From Archaeoglobus sp. (lineage in GTDB: Archaea > Halobacteriota > Archaeoglobi > Archaeoglobales > Archaeoglobaceae), in the NCBI GenBank assembly GCA_003978865.1, contig QNXS01000025.1:1-21475 (forward strand): 21,475 bases of DNA, in the 5' to 3' direction. The notes beneath the pieces were generated by a model. The model saw only the letters and a list, made by a program, of their open reading frames with translations. It did not search any database and was not told the origin of the DNA. Positions 1-5,992 of the stretch are shown in pieces (the first letter of the stretch is position 1; every line of letters begins with the position of its first letter). The position numbers were made by a program, and so were the translations under genes.

Positions 1-158
1 TCCTCAAGTATTTTTATCTCTGTCTCTCTGTTTATCGGGTTGGTTTCTCTGTAGTAATACCACCAGCACCAACCTCTACCCCTTCCAAAGTACTTCCATC
101 CGGGTCTCTCCCACGGTGGAAGATGGCTCCATGGTCCAAATCCCGGATACCTTGGCAT
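1..158 (-). CDS. DUF5320-like small Gly/aromatic-rich protein (5' part only)
   Basis: The reading frame starts at the ATG at 158 and runs off the left window edge, so only the first 52 residues are visible. The N-terminus is rich in Pro, Gly, Trp, Tyr and Arg (MPRYPGFGPWSHLPPWERPG, then GRGRGWCWWYYY) and turns into a charged, probably helical stretch ending EIKILE. This layout matches the DUF5320 type of small archaeal/bacterial protein, whose function is unknown and whose C-terminal half is usually a coiled coil. The ATG at 158 was chosen because a strong GGAGGTGA (164-171 on the minus strand) lies at good spacing; a second in-frame ATG at 164 overlaps that motif. The gene follows hemK2 after 35 bases and has its own AT-rich palindromic promoter candidate. 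Family assignment is by eye, moderate confidence. Confidence 0.6.
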   Translation of the reverse strand, partial: MPRYPGFGPWSHLPPWERPGWKYFGRGRGWCWWYYYRETNPINRETEIKILE

Positions 159-182
159 GAACATCACCTCCACATCTTTTTG

Positions 183-196
183 TGAATATATATTCA
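183..196 (-). promoter_or_regulatory. Palindromic TATA-like element before the DUF5320-like gene
   Basis: TGAATATATATTCA is a perfect 14-base palindrome. It lies about 25-30 bases upstream of the DUF5320-like start on the minus strand and overlaps the hemK2 stop codon (194-196). It could be a TATA box, a repressor site, or both. The sequence is seen; the role is inferred. Confidence 0.4.
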
Positions 197-754
197 TTTA
201 TGTATTTTAATCTTTCGCTCAACTCTATAAACGTATAGCTCTTCCAAGAAAAGTCTCCTCCTCAAAACAACGTCTGCAGTGTACCCAAGATCCGAGCAAG
301 CTCTTCTGAATGCACTGTTATCTGATATAGAGGATAAAACTAACATTGCTCTTCCACAATCTACCATAACTTCGTCCAACCTGCTGAGAAATCTTACCGC
401 TGTCTCTATACCACCTCTACCACCGTCTATTGCTACATCGATCCAGTCATTTTTCTTCTCCCAGTCCTCAAGTTCGAGGTATGGTGGATTAAATATGACA
501 AGTGTAAAAATCCTTTTTAGACCAAGAAATAAATCTGTTCTAATAACATCAATACCCCAACGCTTAGCCTCTTTAACAGCGAAAGGAGAAATATCGGTTG
601 CAACAATTCTCTTGCATTTCCCGGCTAAATTCTTTGCAATAAAACCACTTCCTGTACCAACTTCAAGAACAGTATCTGATGGTTTAAGCTCTTTTATAAC
701 AGCTTCAAGTAGCAATTCTGAATCCTCAGCCGGTTGATATACGTAACCTTTCAT
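194..754 (-). CDS. hemK2: HemK2/Mtq2-type protein-(glutamine-N5) methyltransferase
   Basis: Predicted SAM-dependent methyltransferase of 186 residues. It carries the family N-terminal signature YQPAEDSELL (residues 6-15), a Rossmann motif I EVGTGSG (31-37), an acidic residue in ATDIS (about 54) and the NPPY tetrapeptide (89-92) typical of enzymes that methylate glutamine amide or exocyclic amino nitrogens. The short form without the long N-terminal domain of bacterial PrmC matches the archaeal/eukaryotic HemK2/Mtq2 group, which methylates the GGQ glutamine of release factor aRF1 with the small partner Trm112. No Trm112 gene is visible here. The ATG at 754 lies one base past the mptD stop codon, so the gene probably depends on translational coupling; I see no clear ribosome binding site. 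It is the distal gene of the artA-psd-pssA-mptD run. Family call is firm; the exact substrate is inferred. Confidence 0.88.
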   Translation of the reverse strand: MKGYVYQPAEDSELLLEAVIKELKPSDTVLEVGTGSGFIAKNLAGKCKRIVATDISPFAVKEAKRWGIDVIRTDLFLGLKRIFTLVIFNPPYLELEDWEKKNDWIDVAIDGGRGGIETAVRFLSRLDEVMVDCGRAMLVLSSISDNSAFRRACSDLGYTADVVLRRRLFLEELYVYRVERKIKIHK

Positions 755-755
755 T

Positions 756-1115
756 TCAGCTAAAAAACTCGATAGCCTTAATCTCCATCAGGGGGTACCC
801 GTTCTTCCAGCTCATTTTTGCTTTCACTCTGCACCTAAGTTCATTCCCGCAAACAACGCTGACATTTATATCAAGCATTTCTGGAGATAGGCTTGTATAT
901 CCAAAACTTGAAATTTTCTCTCTAAGCTTTCTTCTGTTTATTCTAACTCTGACATCCTCAACAAAAGGTTGAAGACTTATACAGCTTTCTATAACAGTTT
1001 CAACATTACTCACGTTTTTTTCACTTACAGGCAAGCCGACAAACTGATGAAGTGCTGCTCCAAGCTTTATTCCTGCTTCAAATCCTGCTATTGCGGCAAT
1101 AGTCTCTTTTTTCAC
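756..1115 (-). CDS. mptD: Archaeal dihydroneopterin aldolase (MptD family)
   Basis: A 119-residue protein with the archaeal MptD (PF04038-type) signature near its N-terminus, FEAGIKLGAALHQFVGLPVS (residues 12-31). The family cleaves 7,8-dihydroneopterin to 6-hydroxymethyl-7,8-dihydropterin and glycolaldehyde, an early step toward tetrahydromethanopterin, the C1 carrier of methanogens and Archaeoglobales; the archaeal enzyme is not homologous to bacterial FolB. Length fits the family. The start is the GTG at 1115, which overlaps the pssA stop codon as GTGA, with a GGGGTGG ribosome binding site just upstream, so translation is likely coupled to pssA. The downstream hemK2 begins one base after this gene ends. 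Recognition rests on the signature and length from memory; confidence is good but not complete. Confidence 0.78.
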   Translation of the reverse strand: MKKETIAAIAGFEAGIKLGAALHQFVGLPVSEKNVSNVETVIESCISLQPFVEDVRVRINRRKLREKISSFGYTSLSPEMLDINVSVVCGNELRCRVKAKMSWKNGYPLMEIKAIEFFS

Positions 1116-1717
1116 TTAAACCACCCCAAGAGAGGTTGTAGAACGTATACAATGCAAAGTACGAGTAGAAGATACACTCCGTAAAGACTGAATATAGACC
1201 CAAGTACAGCAAAACCACCTAAAAATAGCAGTCTGCTATCTCTTATTTTTGGAAACTTCAGGTCGCAAATCATTGCGAGTGATAACAGCAGTGATATAGC
1301 AATCAATATATCTTTTCCAACATTGATTTTTAGAATACATGTAAGGATTAAAGCTGATGCAGTTGTTGGCAATCCTATAAAATACTTGGATTTGACAACA
1401 TTAAATCTTGCCAGTCTGAGGGCTGAACAGGTAACGTAGATAGCAGCAATAATTACGAGTACTGGGCTGAATTTGAATTTTTTTACAAGAAAAAAAGCTG
1501 GTAAAACACCGAAAGATATTAAATCAGACAGAGAGTCAAGCTCCTCTCCAATCTCGCTATTACCCATACGTCTTGCAGTCATGCCATCCAATCCATCAAA
1601 AATAGCTGAAATAAAAATAAATGATAAAATGCCGGTTAGAATTCCAGCAATTCCGGAGGTTAAATTAAGAATTGAGAATACATCTGCGAAGCTTAATTTT
1701 TTATAGATGCTGAACAT
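1112..1717 (-). CDS. pssA: CDP-archaeol/CDP-diacylglycerol serine phosphatidyltransferase (archaetidylserine synthase)
   Basis: A 201-residue membrane protein that in archaea transfers serine onto CDP-archaeol to give archaetidylserine. The complete CDP-alcohol phosphatidyltransferase motif, D-x2-D-G-x2-A-R-x7-G-x3-D-x3-D, spans residues 41-65; its aspartates bind two metal ions and include the catalytic base. Several hydrophobic helices follow. The serine-specific assignment comes from the adjacent decarboxylase gene psd; the motif alone would also fit inositol or glycerol transferases. The ATG at 1717 is preceded by AAGGTGGG at proper spacing. It lies inside the 3' end of psd (25-base overlap), and its own stop overlaps the GTG of mptD, so it sits in one transcription unit. 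Confidence 0.92.
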   Translation of the reverse strand: MFSIYKKLSFADVFSILNLTSGIAGILTGILSFIFISAIFDGLDGMTARRMGNSEIGEELDSLSDLISFGVLPAFFLVKKFKFSPVLVIIAAIYVTCSALRLARFNVVKSKYFIGLPTTASALILTCILKINVGKDILIAISLLLSLAMICDLKFPKIRDSRLLFLGGFAVLGSIFSLYGVYLLLVLCIVYVLQPLLGWFK

Positions 1718-2298
1718 CTTCCCACCTTTTTTGCAACGTTTTCTCCAGCTTTTATTTTTTCTCCCTTTACTCTAACAAATTCAAATCCATTTGGTACTTC
1801 AAGAATAACTCTCGATCCAAATCGGATCATACCAATCTTCTGTCCTTTTTCAACAAAATCACCCTCTTTAACGTGACATACTATCCTCCTTGCAAGAAAG
1901 CCAGCTATTTGAGTTACTTTAAATAAACCATCATCATTTTTAATCCATATTTCGTTTCTTTCTGCTCTTTCAACACTTCTTTTCCTCATGAATGCCGGGG
2001 GAAATGAACCAGTTCTATAAACAACTTTAACAACTTTACCGCTGACTGGGCTTCTATTTACATGACAATCAAAAATATTCATAAATATTTCAAGTCTCCT
2101 GTTACTTATGTAATCAACTTTTCCATCTGCAGGAGATACGACCTCACCATCAATTTTGCGGGGAGGATCTCTGAAAAAAATGGCTGAAACTGCTGTAAGT
2201 ACAAATGACAGAGCAGAAATGTAAATATTGATAAAGGAGAAAACAAAACCTGCAACTAACTCTGCCAGAACTATTTTTCTACAACTACTCTCTATCAC
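1693..2298 (-). CDS. psd: Archaetidylserine decarboxylase (pyruvoyl-dependent, PSD family)
   Basis: A 201-residue proenzyme expected to convert archaetidylserine to archaetidylethanolamine. Visible family landmarks are an N-terminal hydrophobic region (about 10-42), FFRDP (41-45), SPADG (55-59), the FDCHVNRSPVSG block (76-87) and RFGSR (159-163). Self-cleavage is expected between Gly161 and Ser162, with Ser162 becoming the pyruvoyl group. The short length is normal for the archaeal/type II branch. The start is a GTG at 2298, 4 bases after the artA stop, with AGGTGA overlapping that stop as the ribosome binding site. The gene overlaps pssA by 25 bases. Position between an archaeosortase and the serine synthase matches the PssD role known from haloarchaea, where this enzyme pair is needed for archaeosortase-dependent C-terminal lipid anchoring. 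Confidence 0.92.
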   Translation of the reverse strand: MIESSCRKIVLAELVAGFVFSFINIYISALSFVLTAVSAIFFRDPPRKIDGEVVSPADGKVDYISNRRLEIFMNIFDCHVNRSPVSGKVVKVVYRTGSFPPAFMRKRSVERAERNEIWIKNDDGLFKVTQIAGFLARRIVCHVKEGDFVEKGQKIGMIRFGSRVILEVPNGFEFVRVKGEKIKAGENVAKKVGRCSASIKN

Positions 2299-2302
2299 CC
2301 TC

Positions 2303-3073
2303 TCACCTGTGGATTGTTTTCCGCATTTCGTCCATTAGCGACCATATAAGTTCTTCGAGTTCTGGTAAAATTTTGAACACGGCATAAGCTATTAAGACAA
2401 GAGCAATAGTTGCCAGTATTTTTGATATTACATTGTGAGCTATATAAAAACTATTTTTACCAAACCAAGATCTCGCGTAGCTTGCACATACAAAGGCATC
2501 TCTGAGCAGATTTAAAAAATATATAACCGGAACGGAGACAAGAAAAGCTTTAATTTTCCTTTTAATGTTAGCTCTAATGCCAAGAGTTACTCCGGTAAAG
2601 AGGGCTATACTCTGAATGCCCGTACATGCAAGTATAAGTGTTACATGTTTTCCATCCATATATATTTTCCTCCCGACAGCAACCATGTTAAACCCAAATA
2701 ACCTCCCGATAAAGGCACTCTGTTTTGCTACTTCAACCATCAAAAAGTATCCCAGATACGTAAATGCAAATATAAAATAAACTGCTATTGACAGTATAGA
2801 GAAAGCTGTTGTGTCGATAAACACTTCAAGTCTATCAGTCTTTACAACTGCTAATGACATCCAAGTAAAAACTGCAAATGCAGAAACCATTATGAATGTA
2901 TTGTAGTAGTCGCCTATACTGAGATAGTGAGGCAAATTAAAAAGCCAAGCAATCCCAAAAAGAAACCAAGCCACAGCTCCAACAAACCTGCTTCTGAAGT
3001 AAACGAATGCAAGCATAAAGATCAGAGATATGAGAGCAACAATAGTGAATCCGAAGTGAAGCTGAACAGCCAT
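2303..3073 (-). CDS. artA: Archaeosortase (ArtA-like membrane transpeptidase)
   Basis: A 256-residue polytopic membrane protein with roughly seven or eight hydrophobic segments. It carries the exosortase/archaeosortase signature: the catalytic-cysteine motif ACTGIQS (Cys150), LNLLRD (Arg191) and HNVISK (His213), all near predicted membrane boundaries. The family recognises C-terminal tripartite sorting tags (for example PGF-CTERM), cleaves them and, in haloarchaea, leads to lipid attachment. Cys-to-Arg spacing is 41 residues. The ATG at 3073 is the first gene of the minus-strand operon; a TATA-like TTTAAAAC lies about 25 bases upstream, suggesting a leaderless mRNA. I see no obvious target protein with a PGF-type tail in the window. 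The family is firm; the subclass (ArtA rather than another archaeosortase) is inferred from the lipid-enzyme neighbours. Confidence 0.85.
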   Translation of the reverse strand: MAVQLHFGFTIVALISLIFMLAFVYFRSRFVGAVAWFLFGIAWLFNLPHYLSIGDYYNTFIMVSAFAVFTWMSLAVVKTDRLEVFIDTTAFSILSIAVYFIFAFTYLGYFLMVEVAKQSAFIGRLFGFNMVAVGRKIYMDGKHVTLILACTGIQSIALFTGVTLGIRANIKRKIKAFLVSVPVIYFLNLLRDAFVCASYARSWFGKNSFYIAHNVISKILATIALVLIAYAVFKILPELEELIWSLMDEMRKTIHR

Positions 3074-3094
3074 ATTCTGACAGGTGGCTATTTT

Positions 3095-3102
3095 GTTTTA
3101 AA
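3095..3102 (-). promoter_or_regulatory. TATA box of the artA operon
   Basis: On the minus strand this reads TTTAAAAC, about 25 bases before the artA ATG. This is the normal TATA-to-start distance for an archaeal promoter, and there is no clear ribosome binding site before artA, so the transcript is probably leaderless. It lies in the 118-base divergent gap shared with tyrS. Confidence 0.5.
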
Positions 3103-3160
3103 TTTTTCCCAGTGGAAAATAACATAAAAAAATCAAATTACAAAAAATGATAAACAAAAC

Positions 3161-3169
3161 AGTATAATA
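3161..3169 (+). promoter_or_regulatory. TATA box of tyrS-aIF1A
   Basis: AGTATAATA is centred about 27 bases upstream of the tyrS ATG at 3192, with no Shine-Dalgarno sequence between. This fits an archaeal TATA box driving a leaderless or nearly leaderless transcript. Confidence 0.5.
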
Positions 3170-3191
3170 CTACTCCGCAAATTCTTCAACC

Positions 3192-4154
3192 ATGCTCGCT
3201 GTGAATAAACTTGAACTTATTTCAAGGAATGCGGTAGAGATAGTAACGGAAGAGGAACTCAGAGCACTTGTAGAGAGTAAGAAAAAACCAAGAGCATACG
3301 TTGGTTATGAGCCGAGTGGTGAAATTCATCTCGGACACATGATGACCGTAAATAAACTGATGGATCTGCAGAATGCTGGTTTTGAAGTGGTGGTTCTACT
3401 TGCTGATGTTCATGCATATCTGAATGAAAAGGGAGATTTTGATGAAATAGAAAAAATTGCTGAATATAACAAAAAAGCATTTATAGCTCTTGGTTTGGAT
3501 GAGAGCAAAGCCAAATTTGTTCTTGGAAGTAGTTACCAGCTTGAAAAAGATTACACTCTTGACATCTTAAAAATGGCAAGAATAACAACCCTGAATAGAG
3601 CCAGAAGAAGTATGGATGAGGTTAGCAGAAGAAAGGACGATCCCGTTGTTTCCCAGATGATATATCCACTTATGCAGGCTCTTGACATAGCACACTTACG
3701 CATCGATTTAGCTGTTGGAGGAATAGACCAGAGAAAGATTCACATGCTTGCAAGAGAGAATCTGCCAAAACTCGGGTATCCTTCTCCAGTGTGTCTCCAT
3801 ACGCCCATTCTTCTGGGACTTGATGGTCAGAAAATGAGTTCTTCTAAGGGAAACTACATATCTATCAAAGATAGTGAGGAAGTCGTTATCAAGAAACTGA
3901 AAAAAGCCTACTGCCCTGCTGGGCGCGTGGATGGAAATCCAGTAATTGAAATAATGAAGTATCATATATTTCCAAGATTTGAAAAGGTTGTTGTGGAGAG
4001 GGAAGAAAAGTTTGGGGGAGATGTTGAGTACAGTAGTTTTGATGAATTAATCAAAGATTTTGAGTCCGGTAAATTGCATCCAGCCGATTTAAAGATGGCT
4101 GCTGCAAAGTATTTAAATAAACTTCTTGAAAACTCAAGAAAGAAATTAAATTAA
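3192..4154 (+). CDS. tyrS: Tyrosyl-tRNA synthetase
   Basis: Class I aminoacyl-tRNA synthetase of 320 residues, the compact archaeal form. It charges tRNA-Tyr with tyrosine in the cytoplasm. The HIGH-type motif is HLGH (46-49) in the context GYEPSGEIHLGH, and the second signature is KMSSS (214-218). Tyrosine-pocket residues known from the Methanocaldococcus enzyme are in place: Tyr36 (AYVGYEPSG), Gln162 and Asp165 (MQALD). The AYCPAG and KFGGD blocks near the C-terminus are also typical of archaeal TyrRS. Residue-level similarity to the archaeal enzyme continues to the end. The ATG at 3192 has no ribosome binding site but a TATA box at the right distance. aIF1A follows 14 bases after the stop, forming a two-gene translation operon. 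Confidence 0.97.
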   Translation: MLAVNKLELISRNAVEIVTEEELRALVESKKKPRAYVGYEPSGEIHLGHMMTVNKLMDLQNAGFEVVVLLADVHAYLNEKGDFDEIEKIAEYNKKAFIALGLDESKAKFVLGSSYQLEKDYTLDILKMARITTLNRARRSMDEVSRRKDDPVVSQMIYPLMQALDIAHLRIDLAVGGIDQRKIHMLARENLPKLGYPSPVCLHTPILLGLDGQKMSSSKGNYISIKDSEEVVIKKLKKAYCPAGRVDGNPVIEIMKYHIFPRFEKVVVEREEKFGGDVEYSSFDELIKDFESGKLHPADLKMAAAKYLNKLLENSRKKLN

Positions 4155-4168
4155 AAGGAGGTGGTTGC

Positions 4169-4456
4169 TTGACAGAGGAAGTAGTACGTGTGAGGTTACC
4201 TAAAAAAGAGAAAAATGAAATGTTTGGGATAGTAGAATCCATGATGGGTGCAGGACATATAATGGTCAGGTGTGAGGATGGTAAAGAAAGACTTGCGAGA
4301 ATTCCCGGAAAAATGAGGAAAAGGATTTGGATAAGGGAAGGAGATGTTGTTATAGTCGTTCCTTGGTCATTTCAGGATAACAGGGCGGATGTTGTTTGGA
4401 GGTATACAAATCCTCAGGTTGAATGGCTTGAAAGAAAGGGCTATCTTAGGTTCTGA
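4169..4456 (+). CDS. eif1A: Translation initiation factor aIF-1A
   Basis: A 95-residue archaeal homologue of eIF1A, an OB-fold protein that binds the small ribosomal subunit A-site and promotes initiator tRNA placement and start-codon scanning or selection. The core is easily recognised: RVRLPKKEKNEMFGIVE, VRCEDGKERLARIPGKMRKR, then the IREGDVVIVVPW strand and the C-terminal YTNPQVEWLERKGYL. Length is usual for archaea, which lack the long eukaryotic C-terminal tail. The start is a TTG at 4169, chosen because the very strong AAGGAGGTGG (4155-4163) sits just upstream and no ATG or GTG in frame is nearby. It is cotranscribed with tyrS. Its end faces the end of a minus-strand gene across 69 AT-rich bases. 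Confidence 0.96.
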   Translation: MTEEVVRVRLPKKEKNEMFGIVESMMGAGHIMVRCEDGKERLARIPGKMRKRIWIREGDVVIVVPWSFQDNRADVVWRYTNPQVEWLERKGYLRF

Positions 4457-4507
4457 TTTAATAATTAATTCATTAATTAAGCTTATTAAATGGTAAATGG
4501 TTAAAAC

Positions 4508-4523
4508 CTAAAAAAGTAAAAAC
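4508..4523 (-). terminator. Oligo-T terminator after the luciferase-like gene
   Basis: Immediately after the stop of the gene at 4526 the minus strand reads CGTTTTTACTTTTTTAGG: two T-runs of five and six. Oligo-T tracts without a hairpin are the usual archaeal intrinsic terminator. It would end the two-gene minus-strand unit facing aIF1A. Confidence 0.45.
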
Positions 4524-4525
4524 GC

Positions 4526-5368
4526 TCAGGAGATTGGAGTTTTAACCATCGCTATAAGATTTTTCAAAAATTTTAGAGAATTTATATCTCTAAAAAATGG
4601 ATCAGCTAATATAACTCCATTAAATTTTGATAGACTTTTAATTTTATTTGCCACATCTCTTAAATTACCACTTATTGTGAAATTTTCAAGTAAAGTTTTT
4701 TCATATTTTTTAACGACGTCACTTCTTTCCAGCTTGGAGTTTGCTATCATTCTGTAAACATCAACAGACATAACACTGTTATACAAGCTCTCAAAACCAA
4801 ATTTTTTTGCAAAGTTTTCGTTGCTTCCAGCAACAAGTAGAGCTGCAATCAGCAATTCATCAACCATTTTGCTTGGCAGAATTAGAGATGGGCCTATTGG
4901 TAGTATTTCCTCCCAGTCAAGCCCTTGGATTATCCACTCTATAAACTCTGTTTTAATGTAGTTTGGCATAAGTCTCGGTGTCATTTTTAGAGTTTTAAAT
5001 TTCTCAAAAGCTTTTCTTGCCATCAGCCTACCAGAACATCCAACATAAACTTTTTTTGCATTTATGTTTAACTTCTCAAAACAGAGTAAAGTTGTTTTCA
5101 TTGATTCATACCCTTTTCCTCCGGGTATTATGCAAATGTCGTACTTCTTTACAAGCTTTTCAATACTCCTTTCCGGTTTTACTATCAAACCGACGTCCAG
5201 TGATGTGTATTCTTCAACAACCTTTGCCACTTCCGTGGGCTTTCTGAACAGGTCAAGTTCTCCAGCCCAGACTTTCTTCACTCCTGATTTTTCAATTACT
5301 TGTGCTATGTTTGCTATTTCTTCTTCACAAAACCTGCTGCTCCAGTTTAAATTTACCTCGATTCTCAT
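4526..5368 (-). CDS. Divergent luciferase-like (F420/FMN oxidoreductase fold) TIM-barrel protein, function unknown
   Basis: A 280-residue soluble protein whose N-terminus resembles the bacterial-luciferase/Mer superfamily: MRIEVNLNW strand, a helix ending SGVKKVWAGELDLFRKP, then EEYTSLDVGLIVKP. These correspond to the first barrel strands of F420-dependent methylene-H4MPT reductase relatives. The rest is less typical: IIPGGKGYESMK (about 80-91), VYVGCSGRLMARKAFE, PRLMPNY, LPIGPSLILPS. The final strand VILADPFFRD fits barrel closure. It is shorter than Mer (about 330 residues), so the active site may be lost or altered. The start is the ATG at 5368, 11 bases after the upstream gene. It is cotranscribed with the ribbon-helix-helix/Cys protein, suggesting a redox or coenzyme-linked role, but no substrate can be named. 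The fold assignment is inference. Confidence 0.6.
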   Translation of the reverse strand: MRIEVNLNWSSRFCEEEIANIAQVIEKSGVKKVWAGELDLFRKPTEVAKVVEEYTSLDVGLIVKPERSIEKLVKKYDICIIPGGKGYESMKTTLLCFEKLNINAKKVYVGCSGRLMARKAFEKFKTLKMTPRLMPNYIKTEFIEWIIQGLDWEEILPIGPSLILPSKMVDELLIAALLVAGSNENFAKKFGFESLYNSVMSVDVYRMIANSKLERSDVVKKYEKTLLENFTISGNLRDVANKIKSLSKFNGVILADPFFRDINSLKFLKNLIAMVKTPIS

Positions 5369-5379
5369 AATTTTGAAGA

Positions 5380-5940
5380 TTACCAGTCGAGCAATCTCTT
5401 TACACCTTTACCCGAAAATTTACCTTTAGTTTTATCTACATCAACCCCTGCGTTTTTTACAGCTTTCTTTGGTTCTTCAACGTCTCTCTCTATTTCGCTA
5501 AAAACACTTGGTCTATAGCCAAGCCTGTCTCCATACATCTGAACAACGAGTTTGGCTGCAAGTCTTGCCAGATCGTACGTTTTGTCAACAAAATCTTTTT
5601 CAACTTCTTTTATTCTGTCGTTTCTTCTATCCACAAAGTACGGGCAGAATAAACATTTGTACGGTGTTATCGGTTCCGGTTCTCTTTCCTCAAAAAGATC
5701 GCTGAATACCTCTCTTGCACAGTGCCTTCCATCGCTGTATTTGCAGTACTTTATCCTCTCAGCAGCACATTGATTAGCAATCCTTAAAAACTCTGAAATC
5801 TTTCCAGATTCCTGTCTTCTTCGTAGAAAATACCAGTCTAAGAGAGATAGTATAAACTCCGATGGTGTTATACCCGACCTTTCGCACTTTTCGAGTAAAG
5901 CCTGTTCTATATCTGGGGGCACATCCACAGTTATCTTCAC
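5380..5940 (-). CDS. Ribbon-helix-helix protein with cysteine cluster, uncharacterised
   Basis: A 186-residue protein. Residues 1-42 form a plausible ribbon-helix-helix DNA-binding unit: strand MKITVDVPPD, helix IEQALLEKCERSG, turn ITP, helix SEFILSLLDWYFLRR. The middle holds five cysteines, C58, C66 and C74 (spacing 8 and 8) and then C96-x2-C99 in KCLFCPYF, which could bind zinc or an iron-sulfur cluster. The C-terminal 60 residues are charged and probably flexible. I do not recognise a named family. The start is a GTG at 5940, because a TATA-like element lies about 28 bases upstream and no other start fits. It is the first gene of a pair with the luciferase-like protein. A metal- or redox-sensing regulator is a reasonable guess, not shown. 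Confidence 0.6.
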   Translation of the reverse strand: MKITVDVPPDIEQALLEKCERSGITPSEFILSLLDWYFLRRRQESGKISEFLRIANQCAAERIKYCKYSDGRHCAREVFSDLFEEREPEPITPYKCLFCPYFVDRRNDRIKEVEKDFVDKTYDLARLAAKLVVQMYGDRLGYRPSVFSEIERDVEEPKKAVKNAGVDVDKTKGKFSGKGVKRLLDW

Positions 5941-5963
5941 AACACTTAGTTTGAATTTGGTAG

Positions 5964-5971
5964 ATTTAATA
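5964..5971 (-). promoter_or_regulatory. TATA box of the RHH/luciferase-like operon
   Basis: TATTAAAT on the minus strand, about 28 bases before the GTG at 5940, with no ribosome binding site between. This fits a leaderless archaeal promoter. Confidence 0.45.
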
Positions 5972-5992
5972 CTTTGCCAAGATCAGATAACT

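Noticed and set aside
279..737. 152-codon plus-strand open frame opposite hemK2
   Set aside because: It is low-complexity Ser/Leu-rich translation of the antisense strand, has no ribosome binding site, and the minus-strand frame has clear methyltransferase motifs.
3700..3965. Minus-strand open frame inside tyrS
   Set aside because: tyrS is unbroken and highly conserved here; the antisense frame shows no motif or start signal.
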